Assembly (NCBI GenBank): GCA_959020415.1
Contig: CAUERX010000002.1
Location: forward strand, 26,368 to 90,367
DNA length: 64,000 bases
Origin: an uncultured bacterium
GTDB taxonomy: Bacteria > Bacillota_I > Bacilli_A > RF39 > UBA660
Direction of reading: 5' to 3'
Program-made: the position numbers and the translations under genes
Shown here: positions 18,395-27,676 of the stretch, piece after piece
Numbering within the stretch: the stretch's first letter is position 1
How the letters are laid out: each line of letters starts with the position of its first letter
Notes under the pieces: generated by a model
Told to the model about the DNA's origin: nothing
What the model saw: only the letters and a program-made list of their open reading frames with translations
Database searches by the model: none

Positions 18395-19340
18395 GTTTTT
18401 CTTCCTCCTTTGGGTCTTCAGTGAACTCAATATCATTAAAAATTAATTTAGTTATGTTTTTTAATAAGTTTTCTGGTAGTGGACTGCCTGAAGCATTTTT
18501 ATGACCACCTCCGCCATATTTTGCTGAAAAAATAGAGAGGTCTACCTTGTTGTCACTACGATAACTAATACTTTTTGAAACATTAATTATAATAACAAAA
18601 TCTAAATTGGGATTTTTGCTAGCTAAATAATGTCCTAAATCACTACGATATTTTTCAGCATAGACAATTCCTACTTGGTGGCCATCTAATTTGGCTTTGA
18701 TGACTTCTTTTTCTCTACTTTCAAGATAATTATTCATTTTATCTTTTTCTAATTTTATTAAGAATAGTTCCTGATCATTATATTTAAATTCTTCATTATT
18801 TTCTAAAAATTTTAAAAAGTAATCAATGTAATTATCACGGCCTAAAATGCTAAATAGGGCATCAATGTTATGGGCTATTTTATCGTCTTCCGTTTTAAAA
18901 TCATAAGTATCAATAAGACGAACCTGGTTTACTAACCCTTCTGTTACTTTTTTGTGAAGAATTTCATTATTAGAAATACTCTTTAAATAATTATAATAAA
19001 TACTGGTTGCGCTTTCTTTTTGACTTTCGGTTTCATCGATAACTGTAGAAAAATCGTATTTATTCAAAGAAAGTGCACTTTTATGATGATCAAACAATTT
19101 AACTTTTTTCTTCCACTCTTCACTATTATTAATTTCAGCAGCTAATTGTTCAGACATCGACAAATCAATAACATGAATTTCATCATATTTATCAATATTT
19201 TCCTTTAAGTTTATGTCGACGTCTTTGGGATTTAATAATAATCTATCAAAATTTTGATAAACTAGTTTGGCTAATATTATTGGGGTAATTCCATCCGGAT
19301 CAGCTATATGTGTAATTATAAGTAATTTTTTATCTTCCAT
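18387..19340 (-). CDS. DHH/DHHA1 phosphoesterase (NrnA-like nanoRNase or c-di-NMP hydrolase)
   Basis: About 317 residues from ATG 19340 (MEDKKLLIITHIADPDG), which follows AAGGAGGAAC. Visible motifs are the DHH-superfamily metal motif HIADPDG, VKLFDHHKS, and the DHHA1 glycine motif YGGGGHKNASG. Relatives trim short oligoribonucleotides or hydrolyse pGpG/pApA. The start overlaps the end of dut by 11 nt and the end overlaps metG, so translational coupling is likely. The exact substrate is uncertain. Confidence 0.82.
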   Translation of the reverse strand: MEDKKLLIITHIADPDGITPIILAKLVYQNFDRLLLNPKDVDINLKENIDKYDEIHVIDLSMSEQLAAEINNSEEWKKKVKLFDHHKSALSLNKYDFSTVIDETESQKESATSIYYNYLKSISNNEILHKKVTEGLVNQVRLIDTYDFKTEDDKIAHNIDALFSILGRDNYIDYFLKFLENNEEFKYNDQELFLIKLEKDKMNNYLESREKEVIKAKLDGHQVGIVYAEKYRSDLGHYLASKNPNLDFVIIINVSKSISYRSDNKVDLSIFSAKYGGGGHKNASGSPLPENLLKNITKLIFNDIEFTEDPKEEEKHE

Positions 19341-19824
19341 TATGTTCCTCCTTATTAGTACTGCCAAAGCCACCATTTCTTTCATTTGTAATTTCGTCTT
19401 CATCATCTGTTATTAAATACTTAGTAAAAATTCCTTGAACAAAGTTATCACCTTTATTAAAATGAATTCTTTCAGTACCTTCATTTTGAATTTTTACAAA
19501 TATATGACCTTCATTATTTTGATTATTATAGTAATCACTATCAATAATCCCAACTTGATTACACATTCGAATGTTATATTTAAAGCCAAGGCTACTTCTA
19601 ATGAAAATCATTAATACTTCATCACTTTCCATACACGCTTTTATCCCGGTTGGAATCTTTTTTGTTTCACCAGGTAATATATCTAGATCAAACAGTAAAC
19701 TAAAATCGTAACCAGCGCTATATTTTGTACTTCTTTTTGGCAGGCTGTATTCGCTATATTCCTGCTTTGTTAACCCTGTATCTTTAATAAATTCATCTAA
19801 ACTTATTTTTTCAAATTTACGCAT
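19330..19824 (-). CDS. dut: dUTP diphosphatase (trimeric dUTPase family)
   Basis: 164 residues. The five dUTPase motifs are recognisable: SAGYDFS (I), RSSLGFK (II, usually RSGLA), GIIDSDYY (III, with the catalytic Asp and sugar-stacking Tyr), KGDNFVQGIF (IV) and the C-terminal arm RNGGFGST (V). It hydrolyses dUTP to dUMP and PPi and fits with ung in keeping uracil out of DNA. It is the first gene after the T-box, with GAAGGAGAG before the ATG, so a dUTPase is placed under aminoacyl-tRNA control together with metG. Confidence 0.88.
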   Translation of the reverse strand: MRKFEKISLDEFIKDTGLTKQEYSEYSLPKRSTKYSAGYDFSLLFDLDILPGETKKIPTGIKACMESDEVLMIFIRSSLGFKYNIRMCNQVGIIDSDYYNNQNNEGHIFVKIQNEGTERIHFNKGDNFVQGIFTKYLITDDEDEITNERNGGFGSTNKEEHNGR

Positions 19825-19841
19825 TTTATCTCTCCTTCAAT

Positions 19842-20055
19842 AAAAAAACGTCCTTAGTATAAGGACGTGATTTGACGTGGTACCACCTTAATTTGTAAGT
19901 AAATACTTACCTCAAACGTTTAACGCACGTTATCGTTCTAACCTAAATATCGATTAGAAGGCTCCAGAGCCATTCGAAATAGTCACCTTGTTTATTTACA
20001 CCAACCATAAACTCTCTATAAAGTCACCTATTTTTCTCTCTTTCGTCGCTTTTCT
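19842..20055 (-). promoter_or_regulatory. T-box riboswitch leading the dut-nanoRNase-metG operon
   Basis: The minus strand reads GGTTGGTG in Stem I, then GAATGGCTCTGGAG at the specifier loop (about 19,963-19,976). The antiterminator signature AAGGTGGTACCACG (19,876-19,889) follows, then a terminator stem ACGTCCTT/AAGGACGT (19,848-19,868) with a T run. The specifier could be AUG, UGG or the shifted GGC. The downstream metG, and pairing of the following CUCU with the AGAG of Stem I, favour AUG (Met). Uncharged tRNA pairing with the T-box would stabilise the antiterminator and allow transcription. Confidence 0.88.
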
Positions 20056-20061
20056 TTTTTC

Positions 20062-20090
20062 ATTATAGCATATATTTTTTTATCCTTCAA
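20062..20090 (-). promoter_or_regulatory. sigma-A type promoter for the T-box operon
   Basis: Minus-strand TTGAAG (20085-20090) and TATAAT (20062-20067) with a 17-nt spacer. The -35 lies within the last codons of spoVT. Confidence 0.65.
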
Positions 20091-20613
20091 TATGCTTAGC
20101 TAGAAAGTTAGCGACAATTTTAGCGGTTTGAAAATCACTTTCGGTTACTTCTTCTTTTTTAGACATCACCATAATTACCCCAACAACATCACCACCAGCA
20201 ATTATTGGCGAAAATATATAACTGGCATTTTCTTTTTTATCTTCAGACATTTCCACATCAGTCATATCTGGGTGAAAAATCTCTTTACGGTCATGCATAG
20301 CTTTAATGATTTGACCAGAGAGAGCTTTATCTAAATACTCCTTTTTTAAACTACCACTAATCGAAATAAAAGTATCAGTATTAGTAATAAGAACGTTTTT
20401 CTTGGTGATTAAATGAATAGATTCAGCCACTTCACTAGCTACATCTTTTAATTTATCGATTTGGCTATACTTTCTTAAAATGATATTATCATTTTCATCG
20501 ATAAAAATTTCAAGGTTTTCACCATTTTTAATTCTTAAATTTTTTCGTATTTCTTTTGGAATAACAATTCTTCCTAAATCGTCAATTCTTCTTACGACTC
20601 CTGTTGCTTTCAT
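20080..20613 (-). CDS. spoVT: SpoVT/AbrB-type transcriptional regulator
   Basis: 177 residues. The N-terminal swapped-hairpin AbrB DNA-binding domain is MKATGVVRRIDDLGRIVIPK and onward (1-50). A GAF-like domain fills residues 55-177, as in SpoVT of Bacillus, where it regulates forespore genes. Bacillus spoVT lies near mfd; here it is a few genes away. In a non-sporulating relative it could regulate other genes; sporulation cannot be judged from this window. A TATAAT at 20657-20662 (minus) probably serves it, divergent from the next gene. Confidence 0.9.
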   Translation of the reverse strand: MKATGVVRRIDDLGRIVIPKEIRKNLRIKNGENLEIFIDENDNIILRKYSQIDKLKDVASEVAESIHLITKKNVLITNTDTFISISGSLKKEYLDKALSGQIIKAMHDRKEIFHPDMTDVEMSEDKKENASYIFSPIIAGGDVVGVIMVMSKKEEVTESDFQTAKIVANFLAKHIEG

Positions 20614-20672
20614 AGATTACCTTCTTTCTAAAAATATTGTGTGAGTAAATGGTAAAATTATACTCTTAACTT

Positions 20673-20701
20673 TTGCCTTTTTTGCAAGATTATGTTATTA
20701 T
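20673..20701 (+). promoter_or_regulatory. sigma-A type promoter, divergent from spoVT
   Basis: TTGCCT (20673-20678) and TATTAT (20696-20701) with a 17-nt spacer, upstream of the gene starting at 20731. Confidence 0.45.
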
Positions 20702-20730
20702 TAAAAAAAGTAATAAGAAGAGGTTTTTGT

Positions 20731-21423
20731 ATGGAGAAGGAATGTATTTTACAAAAGTATGCAGCAATAGGCATCAACTCACAAAATGGATTATATGAAT
20801 TTTTAATAAATAACGAGGAAGCTAAAGTTGGAAACAAAAAGTATAACTTAACAAAAAGTAATGAAGTTATGGAATTTATGGCGCCTTTTTTAGAGGCTTT
20901 GGGGTTTGAAGTTATTCGTCTTTATCTAGAAAAAGACAAAGATGTTAGTAGTAAAAAACAGATTCAAAATTTTCATTGGTTTTTAGCTTTTCATAGTGGA
21001 TTAAAATGGTATTACTATGAAACTGCTTTGAAAGAGTTTCAAGGACAATATACTTTTGAAAACTATAATAATTTAACAACGTTCGCAGCAGTTAATTTAA
21101 TCAATGTTTTAGAAAGTAAAGACGATGATGACAAAGCTTATGAAAAATATACTTTAAAAGAAATTAAACCACTAAATAATTTTAAAATTCTAGATAACAT
21201 TAAACAAAGTCAAGACGGAACAGAAATTTTGGTCTGGAGTGATTTAATTGGTAATTTTAATTACGAACAATTTATACCACAAACTGAAACGGAAAAATCA
21301 ATCCCTAGACGGAAAAGAAGAAATACTAATTTTGGGCTTTTTCTAATTGGCTTTGCTTTTACTTTAGTAATAAGCTTACTTATTTTATGGATTTTTGCAA
21401 TAATTTATTATGGAAACAGATAA
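20731..21423 (+). CDS. tail-anchored protein with a possible transglutaminase-like fold, unknown
   Basis: About 230 residues from ATG 20731 (MEKECILQKY), after AGAAGAGG. The soluble part contains NFHWFLAFHSGLKWYYYET, which resembles the His strand and following strand of transglutaminase-like peptidases. The place where the catalytic Cys is expected, about 30-40 residues earlier (NLTKSNEVMEF), has no Cys. A basic patch (PRRKRRN) precedes one C-terminal membrane helix (FGLFLIGFAFTLVISLLILW). The fold assignment is weak; if right, it is a catalytically dead relative. Confidence 0.5.
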   Translation: MEKECILQKYAAIGINSQNGLYEFLINNEEAKVGNKKYNLTKSNEVMEFMAPFLEALGFEVIRLYLEKDKDVSSKKQIQNFHWFLAFHSGLKWYYYETALKEFQGQYTFENYNNLTTFAAVNLINVLESKDDDDKAYEKYTLKEIKPLNNFKILDNIKQSQDGTEILVWSDLIGNFNYEQFIPQTETEKSIPRRKRRNTNFGLFLIGFAFTLVISLLILWIFAIIYYGNR

Positions 21424-21490
21424 TGTTTCTTTTATTTTTGGGGCAAACATGCTATAATGAAAATGTTTATTTTTTAAAAGGAGGATTTTT

Positions 21491-23113
21491 ATGGAAAAAA
21501 CTTTGATATTTGGGCATCAAAAACCAGATACTGATAGTGTTACTTCAGCTATTGTTTTATCTTATTTAAAAAATCAATTAGGCGAAGATACAGAGCCAAG
21601 AGTTTTAGGTAATATTAATAAAGAAACAAAATTTGTTTTGGATTATTTTGATTTTGAAACACCAAAATATTTAAATGACGTTAGATTGGAAATTAAAGAT
21701 ATAGATTATGTAACTGACTGCTTTTTACATGAAACTGATTCTATATATAAAGGATATAACTATATGAATGAAACTAAAATTGGAACTATTCCTGTTGTTT
21801 CTAAAGATGGAAAATATTTAGGCGCTGTTTCAATGAAAGATGTCGCCGGAAATTTAATTTCTGGAAAATTAGAATATATTAATACTTCTTATGATAATTT
21901 GTTAGAAGCATTAAAAGCTAAAGAAATCTTACGTTTTGATAAAGAGATTACCGGAAATATAATTGTTCCATCATATAGAAGTACAACTTTTAAAGAGCTT
22001 ATTAAGATCGATAAGGATAGCGTTCTAATAGTTGGTGATCGTCACAGCATTATTGAATATGCAGTTAACAACTCAGCATCAATTATTATTTTAACTAATG
22101 GTGTTGAAATGAAACCCGAACATTTAGAAATTGCAAAGAAAAATCATGTTGATGTTATTAGTACTGATTTTGATGGTATTACTACGGCTAACTTAGTAGT
22201 TTTAAGTAATTATATAAAAGATAAAATTCAAAAAGATGAAATTATCGTAGTTAATGAAAATGATAATATATATGATGTTCTAGAGATTGCAAACAAGAAA
22301 AAATATAGCAACTATCCAGTTGTAGATAATGATGGACATTGTTTGGGAATATTTAGAGCAAACATTTCAGATAATAAACATCCTAAAAAAGTTATCTTAG
22401 TTGATCACAATGAAAAAGAGCAAAGCGTTATCGGATTAGATGAAGCTGAAATAGTTGAAGTTGTCGATCATCATAAAATTGGTAATATTGGTACTTCAGC
22501 GCCAATTAACTTTAGAAATATGCCTTTGGGATGTACAGAAACTATTCTTTATTTAATGTATAAAGAAAATAATATTGAAATTCCTAAAAATATTGCTGGA
22601 TTAATGATGTCAGGTATTATTTCTGATACTTTATTATTGACTTCACCAACCACAACGGAAACCGATAAAAAAGCTTTAGAAGAACTGGCAAATATTGCTG
22701 GCGTGAAATATGAAGAGTATGGCATGGAAATGTTTAGGGCTGGATCTTCAATTGAAGGTATGAGTATTAGTGAAGTTATTCATGGCGATTTTAAAAACTT
22801 TACCATTGATAATCAAAAGGTTGGAATTGGTCAAGTTTCAACAATGAGCACCGAGGAAATCATGAGCAAAAAACAAGAATTTATTGATACGTTAAATGAT
22901 ATTGCTAAAAATGAAGATTATACTGCTGTAGCTTTATTTGTAACTGATATTCTTAAAAACGGTTCATATATTTTATTTAATGATAGTAGTAAACATATCT
23001 TTGGTGGTTCTTTCGGAGCTCAAGATATTGAACAAGGTTATTTCTTCGAAGGTTTAGTCTCTCGTAAGAAACAAGTAGTACCTAAAGTTATGAATTATAT
23101 GGATAACAAATAA
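21491..23113 (+). CDS. ppaC: manganese-dependent (family II) inorganic pyrophosphatase with regulatory CBS insert
   Basis: 540 residues, the long form. The DHH domain begins with GHQKPDTDSVTSA, and the DHH motif VEVVDHHKIGN comes after a large insert (about residues 70-300) holding CBS/DRTGG-type repeats that bind adenine nucleotides in related enzymes. The C-terminal DHHA2 domain includes SGIISDTLLLTSPT. It hydrolyses pyrophosphate to two phosphates. GGAGGA precedes ATG 21491. It stands alone between two terminators. Confidence 0.94.
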   Translation: MEKTLIFGHQKPDTDSVTSAIVLSYLKNQLGEDTEPRVLGNINKETKFVLDYFDFETPKYLNDVRLEIKDIDYVTDCFLHETDSIYKGYNYMNETKIGTIPVVSKDGKYLGAVSMKDVAGNLISGKLEYINTSYDNLLEALKAKEILRFDKEITGNIIVPSYRSTTFKELIKIDKDSVLIVGDRHSIIEYAVNNSASIIILTNGVEMKPEHLEIAKKNHVDVISTDFDGITTANLVVLSNYIKDKIQKDEIIVVNENDNIYDVLEIANKKKYSNYPVVDNDGHCLGIFRANISDNKHPKKVILVDHNEKEQSVIGLDEAEIVEVVDHHKIGNIGTSAPINFRNMPLGCTETILYLMYKENNIEIPKNIAGLMMSGIISDTLLLTSPTTTETDKKALEELANIAGVKYEEYGMEMFRAGSSIEGMSISEVIHGDFKNFTIDNQKVGIGQVSTMSTEEIMSKKQEFIDTLNDIAKNEDYTAVALFVTDILKNGSYILFNDSSKHIFGGSFGAQDIEQGYFFEGLVSRKKQVVPKVMNYMDNK

Positions 23114-23141
23114 AAAAACTGGGATTAAATCTCAGTTTTTT
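23112..23141. terminator. bidirectional terminator after ppaC
   Basis: Imperfect stem AAAAAACTGGGATT / AATCTCAGTTTTTT. The convergent gene ends inside it with a TGA stop at 23132-23134. Confidence 0.7.
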
Positions 23142-23644
23142 TTATATAACATTCTTGTGACACGCTGTTTGGCATATTGTTTTCTTTTTTCTTTTTCTTC
23201 ACGTTTTTTCTTTTTTCTTCTATCATGTAGTGAATCACTGGTAACTAATATACCTCCAAACAATAATGCACTTCCGGAGCAAAAAAATAAATCTTTAAAT
23301 CCGACTTCTTTTCTTGGAGTTACTGAACATTGATGACCATTTAGTGGATAGGAATTATATGCAAAATAGCTAAGATCTTCTTGGGCCAACATATCTTTGG
23401 TAACTTTAGCATAAGTCCCATCTTCGAAGGTAATATTATAAGTGTTGTCTTCTAAAACCGCATTATCCATTTCTGGGCCATTAAACCAATAAGTTGTTGG
23501 CTCTTCTGGGACAAAGCAGCTTATGGCTAAAGATAAAGCTCCAACCATAAATAATCCTTTAGCAATTTGAGTCTTTGTTGGTGTATCTTTTGACAATTTT
23601 GGACTTTGACATTCTGAAATTGTATTAAAGGTTCTTATTTTCAT
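23132..23644 (-). CDS. small two-helix membrane protein, unknown
   Basis: About 170 residues from ATG 23644 (MKIRTFNTIS), preceded by AAAGGGGGGGA. A membrane segment near residues 30-48 and a second near 118-136 enclose an outer loop. The C-terminus is very basic (DRRKKKKREEKEKRKQYAK). No family recognised. It ends in TGA, rare in this window, placed inside the terminator stem. Confidence 0.55.
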   Translation of the reverse strand: MKIRTFNTISECQSPKLSKDTPTKTQIAKGLFMVGALSLAISCFVPEEPTTYWFNGPEMDNAVLEDNTYNITFEDGTYAKVTKDMLAQEDLSYFAYNSYPLNGHQCSVTPRKEVGFKDLFFCSGSALLFGGILVTSDSLHDRRKKKKREEKEKRKQYAKQRVTRMLYKKN

Positions 23645-23719
23645 ACTCGTCCCCCCCTTTCTAGCGTTATATATTACCAAATTATTTTTCTTATGTCAAT
23701 TTGAGATGGTTTACTATTA

Positions 23720-26700
23720 TTAATCCCTTTTTTTAATACTACTTTCTAATATTTTCATTAAATCAATTAAATAATAAATAAAATGTTTATCTAATTTAAT
23801 AGTATCCAAGGTAATTATTAATCTTTCAAATTTCATACTAAATCTAAACATACGGCTTAATTTGCTAGCCTCATAAAATAATGTTTCACCATTTATTTTT
23901 TTTGTTAATTCTTTATCTAAAGTAATTTCAATAAAGTTTTTGGTTTGTCTTATTTGTTTTATACCAATTTTATTAGCTAATTTTTCAAACCATTCTTCAT
24001 GCATATAAATTATCAGGTCTTCAGATACTTTTCCGAAACGATCTTCTAACTCATTTTTTACTTCGTTCAATTTATCATACGAGTTTATACTATTAATCTT
24101 TTTATGAATTTCTATTTTTAAATCTTCTTCTGATACGTAATTATCATCTATTGCTGTTTTTACTTCAATCAGTGGATTAGTACTTGTATCTTCTTCTTTA
24201 TATACTTCTTTACCTTGAAGCTTTTGAACTGCTTCATTTAACATTTCTAAAAAAAGTTCAATACCAATGCTGTCAATAAATCCTGCTTGCTCACTACCTA
24301 AAATATCACCAGCGCCTCTTATTGATAAATCACGCATAGCAATTGCAAATCCGCTGCCTAATTCGGTAAAATCTTTAATAACTTTTAATCGTTTAACGGC
24401 AATTTCTGATAGTAATTTCTTATTATCATACATCAAATAACAATAAGCTATTTTATTGCTACGGCCAATACGCCCTCTAATTTGGTACAATTGCGACAAT
24501 CCAAAACGGTCAGCATCAATAATAATTAACGTATTAACGGTTGGTATATCAATACCAGTTTCAATAATTGTCGTGCAGAGTAAAACATCAAATTCATGAT
24601 TATTAAATCTAAACATAACATCTTCTAATTCATTTTTTGTCATTTGACCATGAGCTATTTCTATTTTTACATCAGGGATTAAGGCTTGTAACTCGCTTAA
24701 CTTTGTATTCATATTTTTAATTTGATTAAATAAAATGAACGTCTGCCCATTTCGCGCTAATTCCTTATACACTGCTTCTTTGATTATTTGGTTATTTTCA
24801 GCAAGGACGTAAGTTTGAATTGGATATCGATCGACTGGTGGAGTTTCAAGCATTGATAAACTACGAATTCCGGCCATTGACATTTGAAGGGTTCTTGGAA
24901 TTGGGGTTGCTGACAAGGTTAAAACATCTACATTATTTTTGTATTGTTTTATTTTTTCCTTATGTTTAACACCAAATCTTTGCTCTTCATCAATAACTAG
25001 CAATCCTAAATCTTTGAATTTAACATCTTCACTTAATAGACGATGCGTTCCAATTAATAAATCGATTTTGCCTTCTACTAATTTTTCTAAAATTTCTTTA
25101 ATTTTTTTTGAACTAACAAAACGATTTAAAATTTCAATATTAATAGGAAATGACTTGAATCTCTGAAGCGCATTTTTATAATGTTGTGATGAAAGAATCG
25201 TGGTTGGACATAGCATAGCAGCTTGCTTTCCAGATAAAATACATTTGAATATAGCGCGAAAAGCGACTTCTGTTTTTCCATAACCAACGTCACCACATAA
25301 GAGTCGATCCATTGGTCTAGGTTTTTCCATGTCTTGTTTTATTTCTTCAGTAACTCTTATTTGATCGGCTGTTTCTGTATGTTCAAATTCTTTTTCGAAA
25401 TCTATTTGTTCATCAGAATCTTTTACGAAAGCATATCCCTCTTTAGATTCTCTAATAGCATATAGTTCTAGTAATTCTTCTGCCATGTCTTCAGCACGTT
25501 TACGAGCTTTAGCTTTGGTTTTTTCCCATTCATGACTACCAAGTTTATTTAGTTTGGGTTCACTGCCATCTTTGCCAGAATATTTAGTAATTAAATCTAA
25601 TTTTTCCACAGGAATATATAGCTTATCATTGTTTTTATATTCAATTGTTAAATAATCTTTGTTAAGACCATTTTTAGGCATAGTTCTAATTCCTAAATAT
25701 CTACCAATTCCATGGGCGCCATGAACAACGTAGTCACCTATTTCTAATTTGGTAATATCTTTAATACGACTTCCATAACGAAATTTTGTTTTATAATTAT
25801 TCTCTTCATTTTGATTGAATAATTCTCTTGGCGTGATTACAACATATTTATCGGTTTCAAATCCACTAGTTAGTTTTTTTACAATTAGATTTAATTTCCC
25901 GGGAAATAATTCTTGTTCGTTTGTATAGATTAATTTAGGATTTTCTAAATTATCTATTAACTTATTAACTTGATAACGATTATCTAAGCAAATTATAACG
26001 TTTTTCTTTGATTTTAAATATACAGTTAAACGATCATTAATATCCTTCGGAGTTTTTGAAAATGGTTCGATATCAAAAGTTTTATAACTTTGAATATTTT
26101 TAATATTATGATGATAATTTTCAAAAGTTTCAAATATTAACGGTTTCGATGCCTTAATATCTCCAAAATCATGCATATACTTTGTATCTTTTTCACGGTT
26201 AGCACTAATATTATAATTGGTTATTTCCTCTTGTAATAATTTATAGTTAGTTAGTAAATTATGATAATTATCATATACCGTTATTGGCTCATTCATATAA
26301 CCTTCAATATTGGATACTTTTGTATATTTGTACATATCGCGATACGGAACCTCAAAAATATCTTTATCAATCAAAAACTCAGTATTTGGATAAATTGTTA
26401 TTTCGCTTATGTTTTCATTTGTTCTTTGGGTATCAACATTAAAGGTTTTTAGTGAATCAATAGTGTCACCCCAAAATTCAATTCTTATGGGATCTGAATT
26501 GTTTAGTGGAAATACATCAAGGACAAAACCACGAACGGCTATTTCACCGGTCATGTTAACAGTAGTCTCTCTTTTGTAACCAAGTTTATAGAACTTTTCA
26601 ATCAATTTTTCGATTTTATAATCGCTGCCTACTTTTAACTTTAAATAGCTCTCTTTAAAGTTTTTCTTTGGAGGTAAAAACCTTAAATATCCCATTAGAT

Positions 26701-27013
26701 TAGTGATAACTATTCCCTTTTCTTCATTTAAAAGGTTATTAATGGTTTCTAAGCGGCTAATTTTAAACTCTGGGGAAATAGCTATTGCCTCACTAGTAAG
26801 AAAATCGTCCATTGGAAAAAACCATACTTTGTTAGTATAGTGGGATAATGAAGTATAAAGCTTTCCCGCTTCATGAAGATTTGAAGTTACTAATAGTAAG
26901 GATTTATTTTCTTTTTGAAATTTTTTATATAAATACAAACTTTTTAATTCACTAGTAAGACCAATAACTTCTTCTTCTTCCTTAATATCAAAGATGTTAT
27001 CTAGAAAACTCAT
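23720..27013 (-). CDS. mfd: transcription-repair coupling factor
   Basis: 1097 residues, near full length. In order: UvrB-homology region (1-300); RNA polymerase interaction (CarD-like) domain with IGDYVVHGAHGIGRYLG; superfamily 2 translocase with Walker A GDVGYGKTEVAF, DEEQRFGV, and the TRG motif region RGRIGRSNKIAYCYL; and a C-terminal TRCF domain. It displaces stalled RNA polymerase and recruits UvrA. It starts 5 nt after the pth stop. A perfect Noc-binding palindrome lies within it at 25,894. Confidence 0.96.
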   Translation of the reverse strand: MSFLDNIFDIKEEEEVIGLTSELKSLYLYKKFQKENKSLLLVTSNLHEAGKLYTSLSHYTNKVWFFPMDDFLTSEAIAISPEFKISRLETINNLLNEEKGIVITNLMGYLRFLPPKKNFKESYLKLKVGSDYKIEKLIEKFYKLGYKRETTVNMTGEIAVRGFVLDVFPLNNSDPIRIEFWGDTIDSLKTFNVDTQRTNENISEITIYPNTEFLIDKDIFEVPYRDMYKYTKVSNIEGYMNEPITVYDNYHNLLTNYKLLQEEITNYNISANREKDTKYMHDFGDIKASKPLIFETFENYHHNIKNIQSYKTFDIEPFSKTPKDINDRLTVYLKSKKNVIICLDNRYQVNKLIDNLENPKLIYTNEQELFPGKLNLIVKKLTSGFETDKYVVITPRELFNQNEENNYKTKFRYGSRIKDITKLEIGDYVVHGAHGIGRYLGIRTMPKNGLNKDYLTIEYKNNDKLYIPVEKLDLITKYSGKDGSEPKLNKLGSHEWEKTKAKARKRAEDMAEELLELYAIRESKEGYAFVKDSDEQIDFEKEFEHTETADQIRVTEEIKQDMEKPRPMDRLLCGDVGYGKTEVAFRAIFKCILSGKQAAMLCPTTILSSQHYKNALQRFKSFPINIEILNRFVSSKKIKEILEKLVEGKIDLLIGTHRLLSEDVKFKDLGLLVIDEEQRFGVKHKEKIKQYKNNVDVLTLSATPIPRTLQMSMAGIRSLSMLETPPVDRYPIQTYVLAENNQIIKEAVYKELARNGQTFILFNQIKNMNTKLSELQALIPDVKIEIAHGQMTKNELEDVMFRFNNHEFDVLLCTTIIETGIDIPTVNTLIIIDADRFGLSQLYQIRGRIGRSNKIAYCYLMYDNKKLLSEIAVKRLKVIKDFTELGSGFAIAMRDLSIRGAGDILGSEQAGFIDSIGIELFLEMLNEAVQKLQGKEVYKEEDTSTNPLIEVKTAIDDNYVSEEDLKIEIHKKINSINSYDKLNEVKNELEDRFGKVSEDLIIYMHEEWFEKLANKIGIKQIRQTKNFIEITLDKELTKKINGETLFYEASKLSRMFRFSMKFERLIITLDTIKLDKHFIYYLIDLMKILESSIKKRD
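25894..25907. promoter_or_regulatory. perfect Noc-binding site (NBS) inside mfd
   Basis: ATTTCCCGGGAAAT matches the 14-bp Noc palindrome exactly. It encodes Phe-Pro-Gly-Lys in mfd using CCC and GGG, codons rarely seen in this AT-rich gene. It is 18 kb left of dnaA. Confidence 0.7.
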
Positions 27014-27017
27014 GCGA

Positions 27018-27581
27018 TCATCCTTTCGAATTATACTTGTTCATGACATTGTCAAAATTCATTGATAAAAAGTCATCTATTAAACTTTCAGCTTTTTTAT
27101 TAACAGAGTTCATTAAATTTAATTCGTCTACTGGAACTTTACCAATGACATAATCAATTGAATCTTTATTCTTATCGTTCGAAATTCCAATTTTTAAACG
27201 TTTATAGTCCTGTGTTTTTAAATGGTTTTCAATATTTTTCAAACCATTATGCCCGCCTGATGATCCTTTATAACGAAGTTTAATTTTCCCTATTTCGGTA
27301 TCTAAATCATCAACTATAATTAACAAATTGTTAACTTCAATTTTGAAAAAATCGAGATATGCCTTAATAACTTCACCTGATAAATTCATATATTTCTGGG
27401 GCTTTAATAATATAATCTTTTCACCATTATGAAGAAAATCAGTATACAAGCCATTAAATTTTTCTTTATTGAAACTTAAGTTTTTGGCTTTAGCGTAACT
27501 ATCGATAAATCTAAAGCCGGCATTATGTCTTGTATTTTCATATTCTTTACCTGGATTTCCAAGTCCGACGATTAATTTCAT
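27018..27581 (-). CDS. pth: peptidyl-tRNA hydrolase
   Basis: About 187 residues from ATG 27581 (MKLIVGLGNPGKEYENTRHN), after AAGGTGAG. The catalytic His is in TRHNAGF, with KPQKYMNLSG and the catalytic Asp in LIIVDDLDTE. It cleaves peptidyl-tRNA drop-off products. The stop is TGA, with an in-frame TAA eight codons on. The pth-mfd order is conserved in Bacilli. Confidence 0.96.
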   Translation of the reverse strand: MKLIVGLGNPGKEYENTRHNAGFRFIDSYAKAKNLSFNKEKFNGLYTDFLHNGEKIILLKPQKYMNLSGEVIKAYLDFFKIEVNNLLIIVDDLDTEIGKIKLRYKGSSGGHNGLKNIENHLKTQDYKRLKIGISNDKNKDSIDYVIGKVPVDELNLMNSVNKKAESLIDDFLSMNFDNVMNKYNSKG

Positions 27582-27628
27582 ACATCTCACCTTTTTCTCT
27601 AATAGTATACTACATTTTTAATGAAATA

Positions 27629-27661
27629 AAAACATTTCATCAAAGATAACTGAAATGTTTT
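27629..27661 (-). terminator. terminator after rsmI
   Basis: AACATTTCA/TGAAATGTT stem with T-rich sequence on the minus-strand 3' side. It separates the rsmI cluster from pth. Confidence 0.65.
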
Positions 27662-27676
27662 TGTTTGTTTACTATT

